The notes beneath the pieces were generated by a model that made no database searches, was not told the DNA's origin, and worked only from the letters and a program-made list of their open reading frames with translations. A program made the position numbers and the translations under genes. From contig CAZJWX010000010.1 of NCBI GenBank assembly GCA_964549915.1, positions 40,852 through 104,851 of the forward strand: 64,000 nt of DNA. Reading direction: 5' to 3'. This stretch comes from JAUZRW01 sp964549915. GTDB lineage: Bacteria > Chloroflexota > Anaerolineae > Aggregatilineales > Phototrophicaceae. Below, in pieces: positions 34,674 through 43,829 of the stretch (within the stretch, counting starts at the first letter, position 1; each line of letters starts with the position of its first letter).

Positions 34674-35402
34674 ATGAGCAAGCAGCAGAAAATTCTCGTG
34701 GTGGATGATGAACGCACCATCCGCGAAGTCGTACGGCGCTACCTGGAACTGGAAGGTTTTCAGGTCGTGGAAGCCGAGACCGGCGTTGATGCCCTGGATC
34801 AAGTCGAGCAGCTTTCCCCGGATTTGATCGTGCTGGATATTATGCTCCCCGGCCTGGATGGACTGGCAGTGACGCGCAAACTGCGCAATCCGGCAGAATA
34901 CGCCCCCTTGAGCCTCAACGGGGAGATTCCCATTATCTTCCTCACAGCGCGTACGGAAGAGATTGACCGCATCACGGGCTTCGAAGTCGGCGGCGACGAT
35001 TACATGGTCAAACCCTTCAGTCCACGTGAGCTGGTAGCGCGGGTGAAAGCCGTCCTGCGCCGCAGCAGCAATGGCGCACAAAATGCCGAGACGCCCATTC
35101 ATTTTCAGCGCCTCTCGCTCGATCCGCGCAGCCGCGCCGTGACCGTTGAGGATCGCGCCGTGACCCTCACCGCCAAAGAGTTCGATCTGCTCTGGTTCCT
35201 GGCGCGGCATCCCCGGCAGGTCTTCAGCCGTGCACAGTTGCTGGATAACGTCTGGGGCTACGAATTCTACGGCGATGAGAGCACTGTCACCGTGCATGTG
35301 CGCCGCCTGCGCGAGAAAATCGAACCCGATCCCGCCAGGCCGACTTACATCCAGACGGTCTGGGGCATCGGCTACAAATTTGACGCCCCTGAATTGGAGT
35401 GA
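34674..35402 (+). CDS. OmpR-family response regulator
   Basis: 242 residues. Receiver: acidic pair D11-D12, phospho-Asp55 in LIVLDIMLPGLDG, Thr in FLTAR and Lys in VKPFSP. The C-terminal winged-helix DNA-binding domain has TLTAKEFDLLWFLARHP and VTVHVRRLREKIE ending YIQTVWGIGYKF. Between the receiver's third strand and its Thr switch lie about ten extra residues (NPAEYAPLSLNGE). The cognate kinase is probably encoded at 36664, beyond a tyrosine phosphatase gene, all in the same direction. Confidence 0.93.
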   Translation: MSKQQKILVVDDERTIREVVRRYLELEGFQVVEAETGVDALDQVEQLSPDLIVLDIMLPGLDGLAVTRKLRNPAEYAPLSLNGEIPIIFLTARTEEIDRITGFEVGGDDYMVKPFSPRELVARVKAVLRRSSNGAQNAETPIHFQRLSLDPRSRAVTVEDRAVTLTAKEFDLLWFLARHPRQVFSRAQLLDNVWGYEFYGDESTVTVHVRRLREKIEPDPARPTYIQTVWGIGYKFDAPELE

Positions 35403-35482
35403 GGGCTGCATGAACCTTGCCGTGGCATCCTCTCAGAGACGGTATACTTGCCCTGATATTCATTGGGGGCGAGAGGTCATCT

Positions 35483-36598
35483 ATGGCACGCAACACAACA
35501 CGCATTGTTCTGGGTCTGGCAGCCGCTGTGGGGAGCATCGGTTTGCTGCGCTGGTGGGACAATCGCAGCCGCCGCAGTCCGCTGCCGGATATTCCATCGC
35601 TGATTCAACGTCCGGACGCGCCGACGACCAGCGAACGGCTTGACGACGGCAGCCTGCGCATCTGCTGGGAGAAGAACGCCCGTGCGGATGTCACGCTGGG
35701 AACATCCTTCGCCGAACTCAATCTGAGCCAATCTAGCATCACTGCTGCGGAAGGGCAGTGTGTTACGATCACAGATGTGGAGCCAGCTACGCGCTATTAT
35801 TACGCCCTCAAATTTGCGGATGGCGAAACGCTGCGTGGGGCAGAGCGGGTGATCCCGCTGCCGAACCTGCCCAACTTCCGCGACCTGGGCGGCTACGAGA
35901 CGACAGATGGGCGGCGGGTGCGCTGGGATCGTGTCTACCGGGCGGCGGGGATGGATCGCCTGACGGAGGCCGACCACGCGGTGTTGACGCAAATGGGCAT
36001 CCGGCTGGTCTGCGACCTGCGCAGCGATGCCGAAGCCGAAGCCGATCCCGATAGCCTGCCCGAAGATGTCGGATACCTGCATCTGCCGTCCAGGACTAGC
36101 GACAACCGCTGGCTGGTGCTGGCGAAGTTGCTCTGGGATCCGCGCCATGTGCAGCAATTGCTGCCGGATACCTACACGCGCGTGCTGCTGGATCAGAATC
36201 CGCAGCTCTTCGGCGAGATTTTCCGGCGGCTGGCGGATGCCGACAATCTGCCGACGGTGATTCACTGCACGGCGGGCAAAGACCGCACCGGAATCGCCAG
36301 CGCCTTGCTGCTGTTGGTGCTGGGTGTGCCGGAAGAGACCGTCATCGCGGATTATACGTTGAGCAATCACTGGTTCGATTTCTTCCAGGAGGCCACGCGC
36401 AAGCTCATGCAGCAGTTACAGATCATGGGCATTGACGAGGACGACATTGGCCACGTGCTGCTGGCCCAGGCGCAAACCATGCGCTTCGCCCTGGAGTATC
36501 TGGAACGACACTACGGCTCGGTTGAAGATTATTTGCGGGATGCTGCTGGCGTCGAACAAGCTGTGCTGGATGCCGTCCGCGCGAATTTGCTGGAGTAG
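35483..36598 (+). CDS. Tyrosine phosphatase (Y_phosphatase3 type) with N-terminal beta domain
   Basis: 371 residues from ATG 35483 (GAGAGG upstream). The N-terminus has a hydrophobic stretch (IVLGLAAAVGSIGLL, residues 8-22) that may anchor it in the membrane. Residues 55-125 look like a fibronectin-type or purple-phosphatase N domain. The phosphatase domain begins LPNFRDLGGYETTDGR and contains the P-loop HCTAGKDRTG (Cys262, Arg268) and DLRSDAEAE. These enzymes remove phosphate from Tyr, Ser or phosphoinositides. Its position between a response regulator and a histidine kinase gene suggests a linked role. It could also oppose the BY-kinase-like protein encoded at 43830. Confidence 0.88.
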   Translation: MARNTTRIVLGLAAAVGSIGLLRWWDNRSRRSPLPDIPSLIQRPDAPTTSERLDDGSLRICWEKNARADVTLGTSFAELNLSQSSITAAEGQCVTITDVEPATRYYYALKFADGETLRGAERVIPLPNLPNFRDLGGYETTDGRRVRWDRVYRAAGMDRLTEADHAVLTQMGIRLVCDLRSDAEAEADPDSLPEDVGYLHLPSRTSDNRWLVLAKLLWDPRHVQQLLPDTYTRVLLDQNPQLFGEIFRRLADADNLPTVIHCTAGKDRTGIASALLLLVLGVPEETVIADYTLSNHWFDFFQEATRKLMQQLQIMGIDEDDIGHVLLAQAQTMRFALEYLERHYGSVEDYLRDAAGVEQAVLDAVRANLLE

Positions 36599-36663
36599 GG
36601 GCATGATCTATCATGCTCGTCAGATATACGCGAAAATTCAGGTTGCGTTAGAGTCGATTTCCC

Positions 36664-37926
36664 ATGCAACAACAGACCTTCCCCCAGAATTTACGTCATC
36701 CGCTGCCCGTGCTCCTGGGCGGACTTGCGCTGCTGCTGGTGGTATTCGTCATCGTCAGTACCGTTGTCGTCGCGCTGCCAGTCACCGTCACACAGCAGAT
36801 TGTGCTGCTGATGGCGGGTACAGGGGTTTTTTTCACGCTGGCGTCCTATGGCCTCTATCGCTCGGGTGTGCTGCGCTACCTGGGGAGTTTGCGCTGGCTG
36901 CTGCTGTTGATTGTGGCCTTCACGGTGCTGGTGGTGCTCTTCCAACTCTGGGTGCTTTCGCGCCTGATGATCTTCAGCACGCATTATCTGCCGATTGTGA
37001 CGACCATGATGTTCTTCGCCGGACTAACGGGAATCAGTTTCGGCTATTTCGTCTCGCGGGCGATGACCGAACGCCTCTTCCGGTTGAGCGAGGCGGCGGG
37101 GCAGTTGGCACAGGGGGATTTGAGCACGCGGCTGGAAGTGATCGGCAATGATGAAATCGCCGTGCTGACTCGCAGCTTCAACGCGATGGCACGCGATTTG
37201 CAGGAAGTCGATGAGCAGAAGCGCCACCTGGAACAGACCCGGCGCGACCTCGTGGCCTGGGTCTCGCATGATTTGCGCACGCCGCTGACCTCTATGCGCG
37301 TCATGCTGGAAGCCCTCGCGGATGAGGTGGTGCAGGATGAGGAGACGCGCAGCCGCTACATGCAGACCAGCCTCGCCGAAATTGAACACCTCAGCCGCCT
37401 GATTGATGACCTCTTCGAACTGGCGCAGTTGGATGTGGGGCATATGCAGTTGGATTTTCAGTCGATTCCCATCGGCGACCTCATCAGCGATACGCTGGGC
37501 GGGATGATGGCCAAGGCGCAGCACAAGGGTATTCAGCTACATGGCGAAGTGGAAGATGGCATTCATCTGGTGACGATGGCTCCCGATAAGATTCAGCGCG
37601 TCCTCAAGAATCTGGTTGATAACGCCATCAAGTACACACCAGCAGGGGAGGCGGTAACGATTCGTGCCTGCCGCCGCGACTCGCAGACGATTCAGATTGA
37701 TGTCCACAACACCGGGGTACACATCCCGCAGGAAGTGCTGCCGAATCTCTTCGAGAGCTTCTACCGGGGGGAAAGCAGCCGCGCCAGCACCGACGACGAA
37801 CGCGGCGCGGGCCTGGGGCTGGCGATTGCGCGGGGGTTCGTGCAGGCGCACGGCGGCACCATCTGGGCGCGGAGCGACCCCGCCAGCGGCACCGTCTTCA
37901 GCTTCACATTGCCCGAAAATGCGTGA
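36664..37926 (+). CDS. HAMP-containing sensor histidine kinase
   Basis: 420 residues. Four membrane helices lie in the first 130 residues with almost no external loop, so it senses within or near the membrane. HAMP follows at about 130-185 (LSEAAGQLAQGDLSTRLEV). HisKA has WVSHDLRTPLTSM (His202). HATPase has LVDNAIKYTP, then a modified N-G1 region (DVHNTGVHIP), and GAGLGLAIARGFVQAHGG. It belongs with the OmpR-type regulator encoded at 34674. The ribosome binding site is weak. Confidence 0.92.
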   Translation: MQQQTFPQNLRHPLPVLLGGLALLLVVFVIVSTVVVALPVTVTQQIVLLMAGTGVFFTLASYGLYRSGVLRYLGSLRWLLLLIVAFTVLVVLFQLWVLSRLMIFSTHYLPIVTTMMFFAGLTGISFGYFVSRAMTERLFRLSEAAGQLAQGDLSTRLEVIGNDEIAVLTRSFNAMARDLQEVDEQKRHLEQTRRDLVAWVSHDLRTPLTSMRVMLEALADEVVQDEETRSRYMQTSLAEIEHLSRLIDDLFELAQLDVGHMQLDFQSIPIGDLISDTLGGMMAKAQHKGIQLHGEVEDGIHLVTMAPDKIQRVLKNLVDNAIKYTPAGEAVTIRACRRDSQTIQIDVHNTGVHIPQEVLPNLFESFYRGESSRASTDDERGAGLGLAIARGFVQAHGGTIWARSDPASGTVFSFTLPENA

Positions 37927-38576
37927 TTCGACTGTTTGCCTCGCAGCGCAAGCTGCTCTTGTCGTGACGCTCCCCACGAACAAATTCGGGGGATTCTGTT
38001 GCACGCTTGCCCCAACGGGCTACGTTATGCAACACGGATGCGTCCCATCCGGTACTGCCCATATCGTCTGAGCCTATTCTGCTTCTGTACGACATCGAGA
38101 TGATAACCCAAAATGTGGTGGCGTGGCGTGTTTTGCCCGACAATTGCCGAGACAAAATCCAGCCACAGGCACCACGCGCCCGATATCCCCATAGATAAAT
38201 CAAGGGGCTTTACGGCACACTTTGGTAAAGGTCTGTCATGGTTCATTGCAGGTTTGTCAGGAATTGCGCGTTCTGGCGTCACAAACCTTTAGGTTGCTGT
38301 AAGGTGACGTAACTAACGTGTAGGGTGGATGCAGGAAAAACCATCCTGTACCCGCAAGCAAAGCGTGGGAAAAACGAATATCTGGCGCAGCCTTCCTCCC
38401 CAGGATGCAACCTTTGCAGGCCATCATGCCGTGCATTGGCGCCCTTCCTTCCCACGATCAATGTACAAAATGAAAGAGTCAGGCCGCACGCTGCCCCAGG
38501 CTGGCATACAATGGCAGGTGTGAGCGAACACGAACGTGCGAATCAATGCTCGGTGATTGAACGAACGAGGTGAATC
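37927..38576. other. 650-base region without a recognisable gene
   Basis: Short frames on both strands have no ribosome binding sites or protein-like patterns. No terminator follows the histidine kinase gene directly. A TACAAT at 38507-38512 could be the -10 of the glycerol-3-phosphate dehydrogenase gene, but no -35 fits. Confidence 0.4.
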
Positions 38577-40313
38577 GTGGAAAGAAAACTCACCGCACTT
38601 ACAGAACAGGAATACGATCTGGTTATCGTCGGTGGCGGTATCTTCGGCGTCTGCGCGGCCTGGGATGCTGCGCTGCGCGGCTTGAAGGTGGCGCTGCTGG
38701 AAAAAGGAGATATCGGCCATGCGACCTCCGCGAATCACTATAAGATGATTCACGGTGGCATCCGCTACTTGCAGCACGCCGACATCTATCGCATCCGCGA
38801 GTCCGTTCGTGAGCGTTCCGCCATGCTGCGCACTGCACCACACCTGACCGATCCGCTGCCGATTGCGCTGCCGACCTACGGGCACGGCATCAAAGGCGCG
38901 GAAGCCATGCGTGCCGCTCTTTACATCTTCGCCGCCCTCACCGCTGACCGCAATCGCGGCATCAAAGACCCCAACCAGCAGATTCCGGTGGGCTACTTGA
39001 TGAACAAGCAGAAATCGCTGGAGATGTTCCCCAACTTGAAATCGGACGGTCTTACGGGGACGGCAGTCTTCTATGATGGGCAGATATATAATCCGCCGCG
39101 CTTAACCCTGGCCTATGCCCAGGGTGCTGCCAGCCGTGGGGCAGATATTGCCAATTATGTGGAAGCCGTCGATTTCCTGCGCGACGGCAAGCGCATCACG
39201 GGCGTCAAGGCTCGCGATGTCTGGACGGACGAAGAATTTGATGTGCGGGGCAAAGTCGTGCTGAATGCGGCTGGCCCCTGGGCAGATCGCCTGCTAGCGA
39301 AGCACTTCGGCAAAGGGCTGCCCGCGACCCCGGTCTTCTCGCGCGATTCGTATTTCATCGTGCGCGGCAAGCACGTCCCGCAGACGTTGGCTGTGCAGGG
39401 CGATACGGCTGATCCTGACGCGGTTCTCAGCCGCGGCAACCGCCACCTCTTCATCGTCCCCTGGCGCGATTACACCATGTTCGGCGTCTGGCACCTCGTC
39501 CACAAAGGGCATCCGGAAAGCTTCAAGCTGACTTACGAAGACGTAGAGTCCTTCCTGGATGAGATCAAGCGTGCTTATCCGGGGATGGATGTGACGATGG
39601 ATGATGTCATCATGTGGAATGCGGGGCTGACGCTCTTCGGCGACAACAAGCCGGGGCAGGTCAACCTCAGCTACGGCAAGCGCTCCATCCTGGTCGATCA
39701 TAAGCAGCAGGATGATGTCGACGGTCTGCTGACCCTGATCGGCGTCCGCTACACCATCGGGCGCGGCATGGCGGAAAAAGCCGTCAACGCCACCTTCAAC
39801 AAGCTCGGTTACAACAGCTTCCCCAAATCCGAGACGGAATGGGTTCCGGTCTACGGCGGCAACATCGCGCACTTCTCCAACTATCTGGAAGAAGCCAAGC
39901 GCCAGGTCGCACACCTGGAAGGCCGCGTGATGGACGACCTCGTGCGCAACTACGGCACGCACTACGAGCAGGTGTTGGGCTATGGGCACGAAGATGAGAG
40001 CCTGCTGCAACCCCTCGGCAACACGACGACCATTCGCGCCCAGGTACTGCACGCCATCCGCGACGAAATGGCGCAGACGCTGGCGGATGTGGTCTTCCGC
40101 CGCACCGGGCTAGCAACGGGTGAGAACCCCGGCGACGATGTGCTGGAAGCCGTCGCCGACCTGATGGCTGGCGAACTCGGCTGGGACATCGCCCGCAAGG
40201 AACAGGAATTGGCGCGTGTCAAAGCACGCTTCGAGATGGGCACGACGCTGGAACAGTTGAACGTGAAGCCCAACCACGTCGATGCGCCGGAACTCGCTGA
40301 GGCGGGGGACTGA
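38577..40313 (+). CDS. glpD: FAD-dependent glycerol-3-phosphate dehydrogenase
   Basis: 578 residues with a GTG start after GAGGTG. FAD-binding motif VIVGGGIFGVCAAWDAALRG, then LLEKGDIGHATSANHYKMIH and GGIRYLQ, which are typical of the GlpD/GlpA family. VVLNAAGPWADRL comes in the middle and a helical C-terminal domain with RAQVLHAIRDEMAQTLADVV at the end. It oxidises glycerol-3-phosphate to dihydroxyacetone phosphate and passes electrons to quinone at the membrane. No glpK or glpF is adjacent. The following genes belong to surface glycan synthesis, so the link may be operonic convenience rather than pathway. Confidence 0.88.
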   Translation: MERKLTALTEQEYDLVIVGGGIFGVCAAWDAALRGLKVALLEKGDIGHATSANHYKMIHGGIRYLQHADIYRIRESVRERSAMLRTAPHLTDPLPIALPTYGHGIKGAEAMRAALYIFAALTADRNRGIKDPNQQIPVGYLMNKQKSLEMFPNLKSDGLTGTAVFYDGQIYNPPRLTLAYAQGAASRGADIANYVEAVDFLRDGKRITGVKARDVWTDEEFDVRGKVVLNAAGPWADRLLAKHFGKGLPATPVFSRDSYFIVRGKHVPQTLAVQGDTADPDAVLSRGNRHLFIVPWRDYTMFGVWHLVHKGHPESFKLTYEDVESFLDEIKRAYPGMDVTMDDVIMWNAGLTLFGDNKPGQVNLSYGKRSILVDHKQQDDVDGLLTLIGVRYTIGRGMAEKAVNATFNKLGYNSFPKSETEWVPVYGGNIAHFSNYLEEAKRQVAHLEGRVMDDLVRNYGTHYEQVLGYGHEDESLLQPLGNTTTIRAQVLHAIRDEMAQTLADVVFRRTGLATGENPGDDVLEAVADLMAGELGWDIARKEQELARVKARFEMGTTLEQLNVKPNHVDAPELAEAGD

Positions 40314-40675
40314 GCACAGCGCGTTGACGGCGAGGGCGTGATCATACAGTTCATGGAAATGAGCAGCTTGTGGCACATGCATGCATCTCCGGTGTCTGTA
40401 GAGGGGCTGCTCGTTCTCGTGCCTGCGGCTGTGAAACGTGTCCTGAGCATCGTGCCGTCGAAGCAGCCATTCTTTTGCGGCACATTGACATCGCAGCGAG
40501 GAAAATCGGTAGAGGAGGGTCGCCTATGTGCGCTACGGGCAGGCGACCACGTAGGATCATTCCTGCGGTTCTCCGCATTGCGTTGTGAAATCGCATCATC
40601 GTATCCGTGAAACGCCATCGCCGTGTAGCAGGCGATTGTGAACACACCGAAGACGAAAAAGGACAGGGCAGAGGT
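40314..40675 (+). other. Intergenic region before the second epimerase gene
   Basis: 362 bases with no gene or hairpin that stands out. The open frame through it lacks a ribosome binding site until ATG 40676. Confidence 0.4.
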
Positions 40676-41665
40676 ATGAAGTATTTTGTAACCGGAACGA
40701 CCGGGTTCATCGCCGGGGAGCTGGCACGCGAACTTCGTCGGCGCGGACATGAGGTTATCGCGCTGGTGCGCAGCCCGGAAAAACCCAAGGCCAAAGAACT
40801 CGCCGCAGAGGGCATCACCGTCGTCAAAGGGGATGTGACGGACAAAGACAGCCTGATCGAACCGATGCAGGGCTGCGATGTGGTCTTCCACCTGGCAGCG
40901 GCGCAGCATGAAGCCAACGTCGATGATGACTACTTCTGGAACATCAACGTGGGTGGCACGCGCAATATGCTGGAAGCCGCCATCGAAACAGGTGTGAAGC
41001 GCTTCGTACACGCCAGCACCATCGGCGTCTTCGGCGAAGCCAAACCGGGCACCGTCCTGGATGAACAGTCGCCCATCAACCCGCTGAACGTCTACACCAA
41101 GAGCAAATTTGAAGCCGAAAGCATCGTGCGCTCCTACGGCAACACGGGCAAGATCCCGGTGACAGTCATTCGCTCTGCTGAGACCTACGGACCCGGCGAT
41201 ATGCGCCTGCTGAAACTCTTCAAGCAGATCAATAAAGGCCGCTTCTTCCGCATTGGCCCCGGCAAAAATATTCATCACCTGACGTATATTGACGATCTGG
41301 TGGCGGGCTACATCCAGGCGTCAGAATCCGAAGAGGCGGAGAACAACCTGTTCGTGCTGGCGGGTGCTGATAAGCCCACGACGGATGACATGCTGGACGG
41401 CATCGCGGATGCCCTGGGCAAGAAGCTCCTGCCGATCCGCGTGCCGCTGTGGATTTTCGACACCGCCGCCATCGTCCTGGAGAGCACCTTGCAGCCGCTG
41501 GGCATTCAGCCACCGCTGCACCGACGCCGTATGGATTTCTTCAAGAAGGAATTTGTCTTCAGCACGCAGCACGCGCAGGAGACCATTGGCTATGCGCCGA
41601 AAGTTCCCTTCCGCGAAGGCATCCAGCATACGGCGAAGTGGTATCAGGAACAGGGATTGATTTAA
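40676..41665 (+). CDS. NAD(P)-dependent epimerase/reductase-like SDR
   Basis: 329 residues from ATG 40676 (GGGCAGAGG just upstream). Rossmann motif VTGTTGFIAGELAREL at the N-terminus, AAAQHEANVDD-type fourth strand, and catalytic YTKSKFEAE (YxxxK). The layout TGxxGFI...GDVTD...VFHLAA fits atypical extended SDRs such as dihydroflavonol-reductase-like and 3-beta-HSD-like proteins as well as nucleotide-sugar epimerases. The C-terminal part (WIFDTAAIVLESTLQPLG) resembles the membrane-near end of 3-beta-HSD-like members. Substrate unknown. Confidence 0.8.
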   Translation: MKYFVTGTTGFIAGELARELRRRGHEVIALVRSPEKPKAKELAAEGITVVKGDVTDKDSLIEPMQGCDVVFHLAAAQHEANVDDDYFWNINVGGTRNMLEAAIETGVKRFVHASTIGVFGEAKPGTVLDEQSPINPLNVYTKSKFEAESIVRSYGNTGKIPVTVIRSAETYGPGDMRLLKLFKQINKGRFFRIGPGKNIHHLTYIDDLVAGYIQASESEEAENNLFVLAGADKPTTDDMLDGIADALGKKLLPIRVPLWIFDTAAIVLESTLQPLGIQPPLHRRRMDFFKKEFVFSTQHAQETIGYAPKVPFREGIQHTAKWYQEQGLI

Positions 41666-41683
41666 CGTCTCCCTTCTAGCTTC

Positions 41684-41725
41684 CCCGCTGCGCAAGGAGA
41701 GGACAGTTTCCCCCTACGCAGCGGG
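41684..41725. terminator. Inverted repeat CCCGCTGCG...CGCAGCGGG
   Basis: Perfect 9-base arms with a 24-base loop, 19 bases after the epimerase-like gene. It lacks a T-run; it may be an attenuator or a repeat rather than a terminator. Confidence 0.4.
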
Positions 41726-41789
41726 CAGGCGACAGGGGACAAACCATGAAAAACACAACATCCGTATTGAATTAAGAGGAGATCAAGCG

Positions 41790-42617
41790 ATGGCAGTCCC
41801 AACAATGGATAAGCCGAAGGAAAACAACAACGGTATTCCGATGGCACAGAAGACCGAAGAAGGGCGCGTTCACATCGAACTCAGCGCCAAGATCGAGCCG
41901 TTTGACTCCTTCTGGGAAGGCCCGGAAGACATCGAGAGCGGCTATGAGCGCTTCGGCCTCTTCTACCGCGACAACTACCTGCCGCATATCCCCAAGGATA
42001 AGGCCGCCAAAATCCTGGTGATTAGCTGCGGCCCCGGCTATATGCTCCAGGTGCTCAAGGAAGAGGGCTTCACCAACGTGCTCGGTCTGGATAGCTTCGA
42101 ATACAAGGTGGAATACGCCCAGGCCAGGGGCTTGAATGCCCGCGCCGAACCCGCGCTCGACCATCTGGCCAATACCGATGAAATCTACGACATCATCTTC
42201 TGCGAGCAGGAACTGAACCACCTGACCAAGGACGAAATCTTGATGTTCTTGCAGATGGCCTGGGATCACCTGCGCGAAGATGGCCTGCTGATTGTGCATG
42301 GTCTGAATGGGGCGAACCCCATCACCGGGTCGGAAGCCCTGGCGCAGAACTTCGATCACTTCAATACCTTCACCGAATATACCTTCCGCCAGATTCTCGC
42401 CCTCAGCGGCTTCGGCGATGTGAAGGTCTTCGGCCTGAATCTCTACGTCTTCCGCAACAATCCGTTGAACTACGTTGCGGCGGCGATTTCCTACGTACAC
42501 ACGCTGTACTTCATCATCATGTTCAAGCTCTACGGCAAATTCAACCGCATCTTCACCAAGAAACTCGCTGCCGTAGGCCGTAAGAAGTTAACGCCACAGC
42601 CGCAGCCGCACGGCTAA
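41790..42617 (+). CDS. Class I SAM methyltransferase with hydrophobic C-terminus
   Basis: 275 residues with an excellent AGAGGAG site. Motif I is ILVISCGPGYMLQVLKEEG, followed by NVLGLDSFEYKVEYAQARGL. DIIFCEQELNHLTKDE is motif IV and LREDGLLIVHGLNG the post-IV strand. The last 45 residues carry a hydrophobic helix (YVHTLYFIIMFKLYG) and a basic tail, suggesting membrane association. This pattern is common among methyltransferases in O-antigen or capsule clusters. It stands just before a GT2 gene in the same direction. Confidence 0.82.
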   Translation: MAVPTMDKPKENNNGIPMAQKTEEGRVHIELSAKIEPFDSFWEGPEDIESGYERFGLFYRDNYLPHIPKDKAAKILVISCGPGYMLQVLKEEGFTNVLGLDSFEYKVEYAQARGLNARAEPALDHLANTDEIYDIIFCEQELNHLTKDEILMFLQMAWDHLREDGLLIVHGLNGANPITGSEALAQNFDHFNTFTEYTFRQILALSGFGDVKVFGLNLYVFRNNPLNYVAAAISYVHTLYFIIMFKLYGKFNRIFTKKLAAVGRKKLTPQPQPHG

Positions 42618-42747
42618 GCCGTCGCTACTGCACGCTGTTTCGTTATTCCCCACGCTAAATGGCAGGTTGGCCTCTTTCCCTACAAGATACCCAGCCAGCC
42701 TGCCTTGCTGGGGCGGACGCTCACAATGAATGAGGAACAAGAGAGCG

Positions 42748-43740
42748 ATGACGGATCAAACTAGCAGCACCCTACCGGATGTCGATATTTTCGTGCTCTC
42801 GTGGAATCGACCGGATACCACGCTGGAAGCTATTGACAGCGCCGTCCGCCAGCAGGGGATCAACGCGCACATTTACGTCTTCGACCAGGGCAGCGAAGAG
42901 CGTCACCTGCACGCCCTGCGCGAACGCGCCGCCACTGGCGACTTCATCCTGATCGAGAATGGCGAAAACGTCGGGCCAGCCATCGGGCGCAACAAAGCCA
43001 CCGAAGCGGGGACGAGTCCCTACGTCATCGGCCTGGATAACGATGGCGAATTTGCCGACGAACATACCGTCTTGCGGGCGGTGCAGCGCATGGAGCAGGA
43101 GCCGGAAATCGGCCTGATGGCCTTCCGCATCCTGAATTACTGGTCGCACGAGGACGATCACACCATCGAGACGTATCCGCGCGAATTGCAGCAGCGCATG
43201 GACGAGGAATTCTACACCTCGCGCTTCGTCGCCTGTGGGTACGCGGTGCGACGCGAAGCCTACAACAAAACGCGCGGTTATGATGAGACCATCTTCATGC
43301 ACTGCGAAGAGCGCGATCTGGCCTTCCAGATCATCAACGCCGGATACAAAGTGCTCTATAATCCCCAGGTCGTTGTGCGCCACAAACACGCGCAGGATGG
43401 TCGCTATGTCGTCAGCAGCAACGCTTTCTACCTGCTCTCGCGCAATGCCACCTACCTGGATTACAAGCACTTCCGCCAGCCGTCGCGCACCTTCTTCCTG
43501 TTCTTCGGCTACATCGCGCGTGGCATCGCCAACCGCGTGCCCTTGCAGGGGGTGCGCGGTGCCTTCGACTCGCTGAAGATGATCGGCAACCTCACGCCGG
43601 AGTCGGCGAAGCTCACGGAAGAGGCACGGGCGTACATCTGGGAGAATGACGGACGTTACCGGGGCAGCGTGCTCCAACGCGCCCAACGTGACATTCTGCC
43701 CAGTCGCACCCCCTCGGCATCAGCCAGGCAAGCCAACTGA
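42748..43740 (+). CDS. GT2-family glycosyltransferase
   Basis: 330 residues from ATG 42748. GT-A fold: VDIFVLSWNRPDTTLEAIDS at the start, ENVGPAIGRNKATEAGTSPY, the DXD-like GLDNDGEF, and EEFYTSRFVACGYAVRREA before ERDLAFQIINAGYKVLYNP, as in rhamnosyl- and other sugar transferases of family 2. It uses a nucleotide-sugar donor on the cytosolic face of the membrane. A short amphipathic C-terminal region (FFLFFGYIARGIANR) could touch the membrane. It ends before a bidirectional terminator. Confidence 0.88.
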   Translation: MTDQTSSTLPDVDIFVLSWNRPDTTLEAIDSAVRQQGINAHIYVFDQGSEERHLHALRERAATGDFILIENGENVGPAIGRNKATEAGTSPYVIGLDNDGEFADEHTVLRAVQRMEQEPEIGLMAFRILNYWSHEDDHTIETYPRELQQRMDEEFYTSRFVACGYAVRREAYNKTRGYDETIFMHCEERDLAFQIINAGYKVLYNPQVVVRHKHAQDGRYVVSSNAFYLLSRNATYLDYKHFRQPSRTFFLFFGYIARGIANRVPLQGVRGAFDSLKMIGNLTPESAKLTEEARAYIWENDGRYRGSVLQRAQRDILPSRTPSASARQAN

Positions 43741-43772
43741 ACCCGCCGCATCGGGCAGATACCGTGTACGAA

Positions 43773-43805
43773 AAAACCCCTCCTGAGGCATCAGCGAGGG
43801 GTTTT
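43773..43805. terminator. Bidirectional hairpin terminator
   Basis: AAAACCCCTC and GAGGGGTTTT form a perfect 10-base stem with a 13-base loop, between the GT2 gene and the convergent Wzz/BY-kinase-like gene. Confidence 0.88.
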
Positions 43806-43829
43806 GGTTTGGGGCACATGTGTGGTTCT

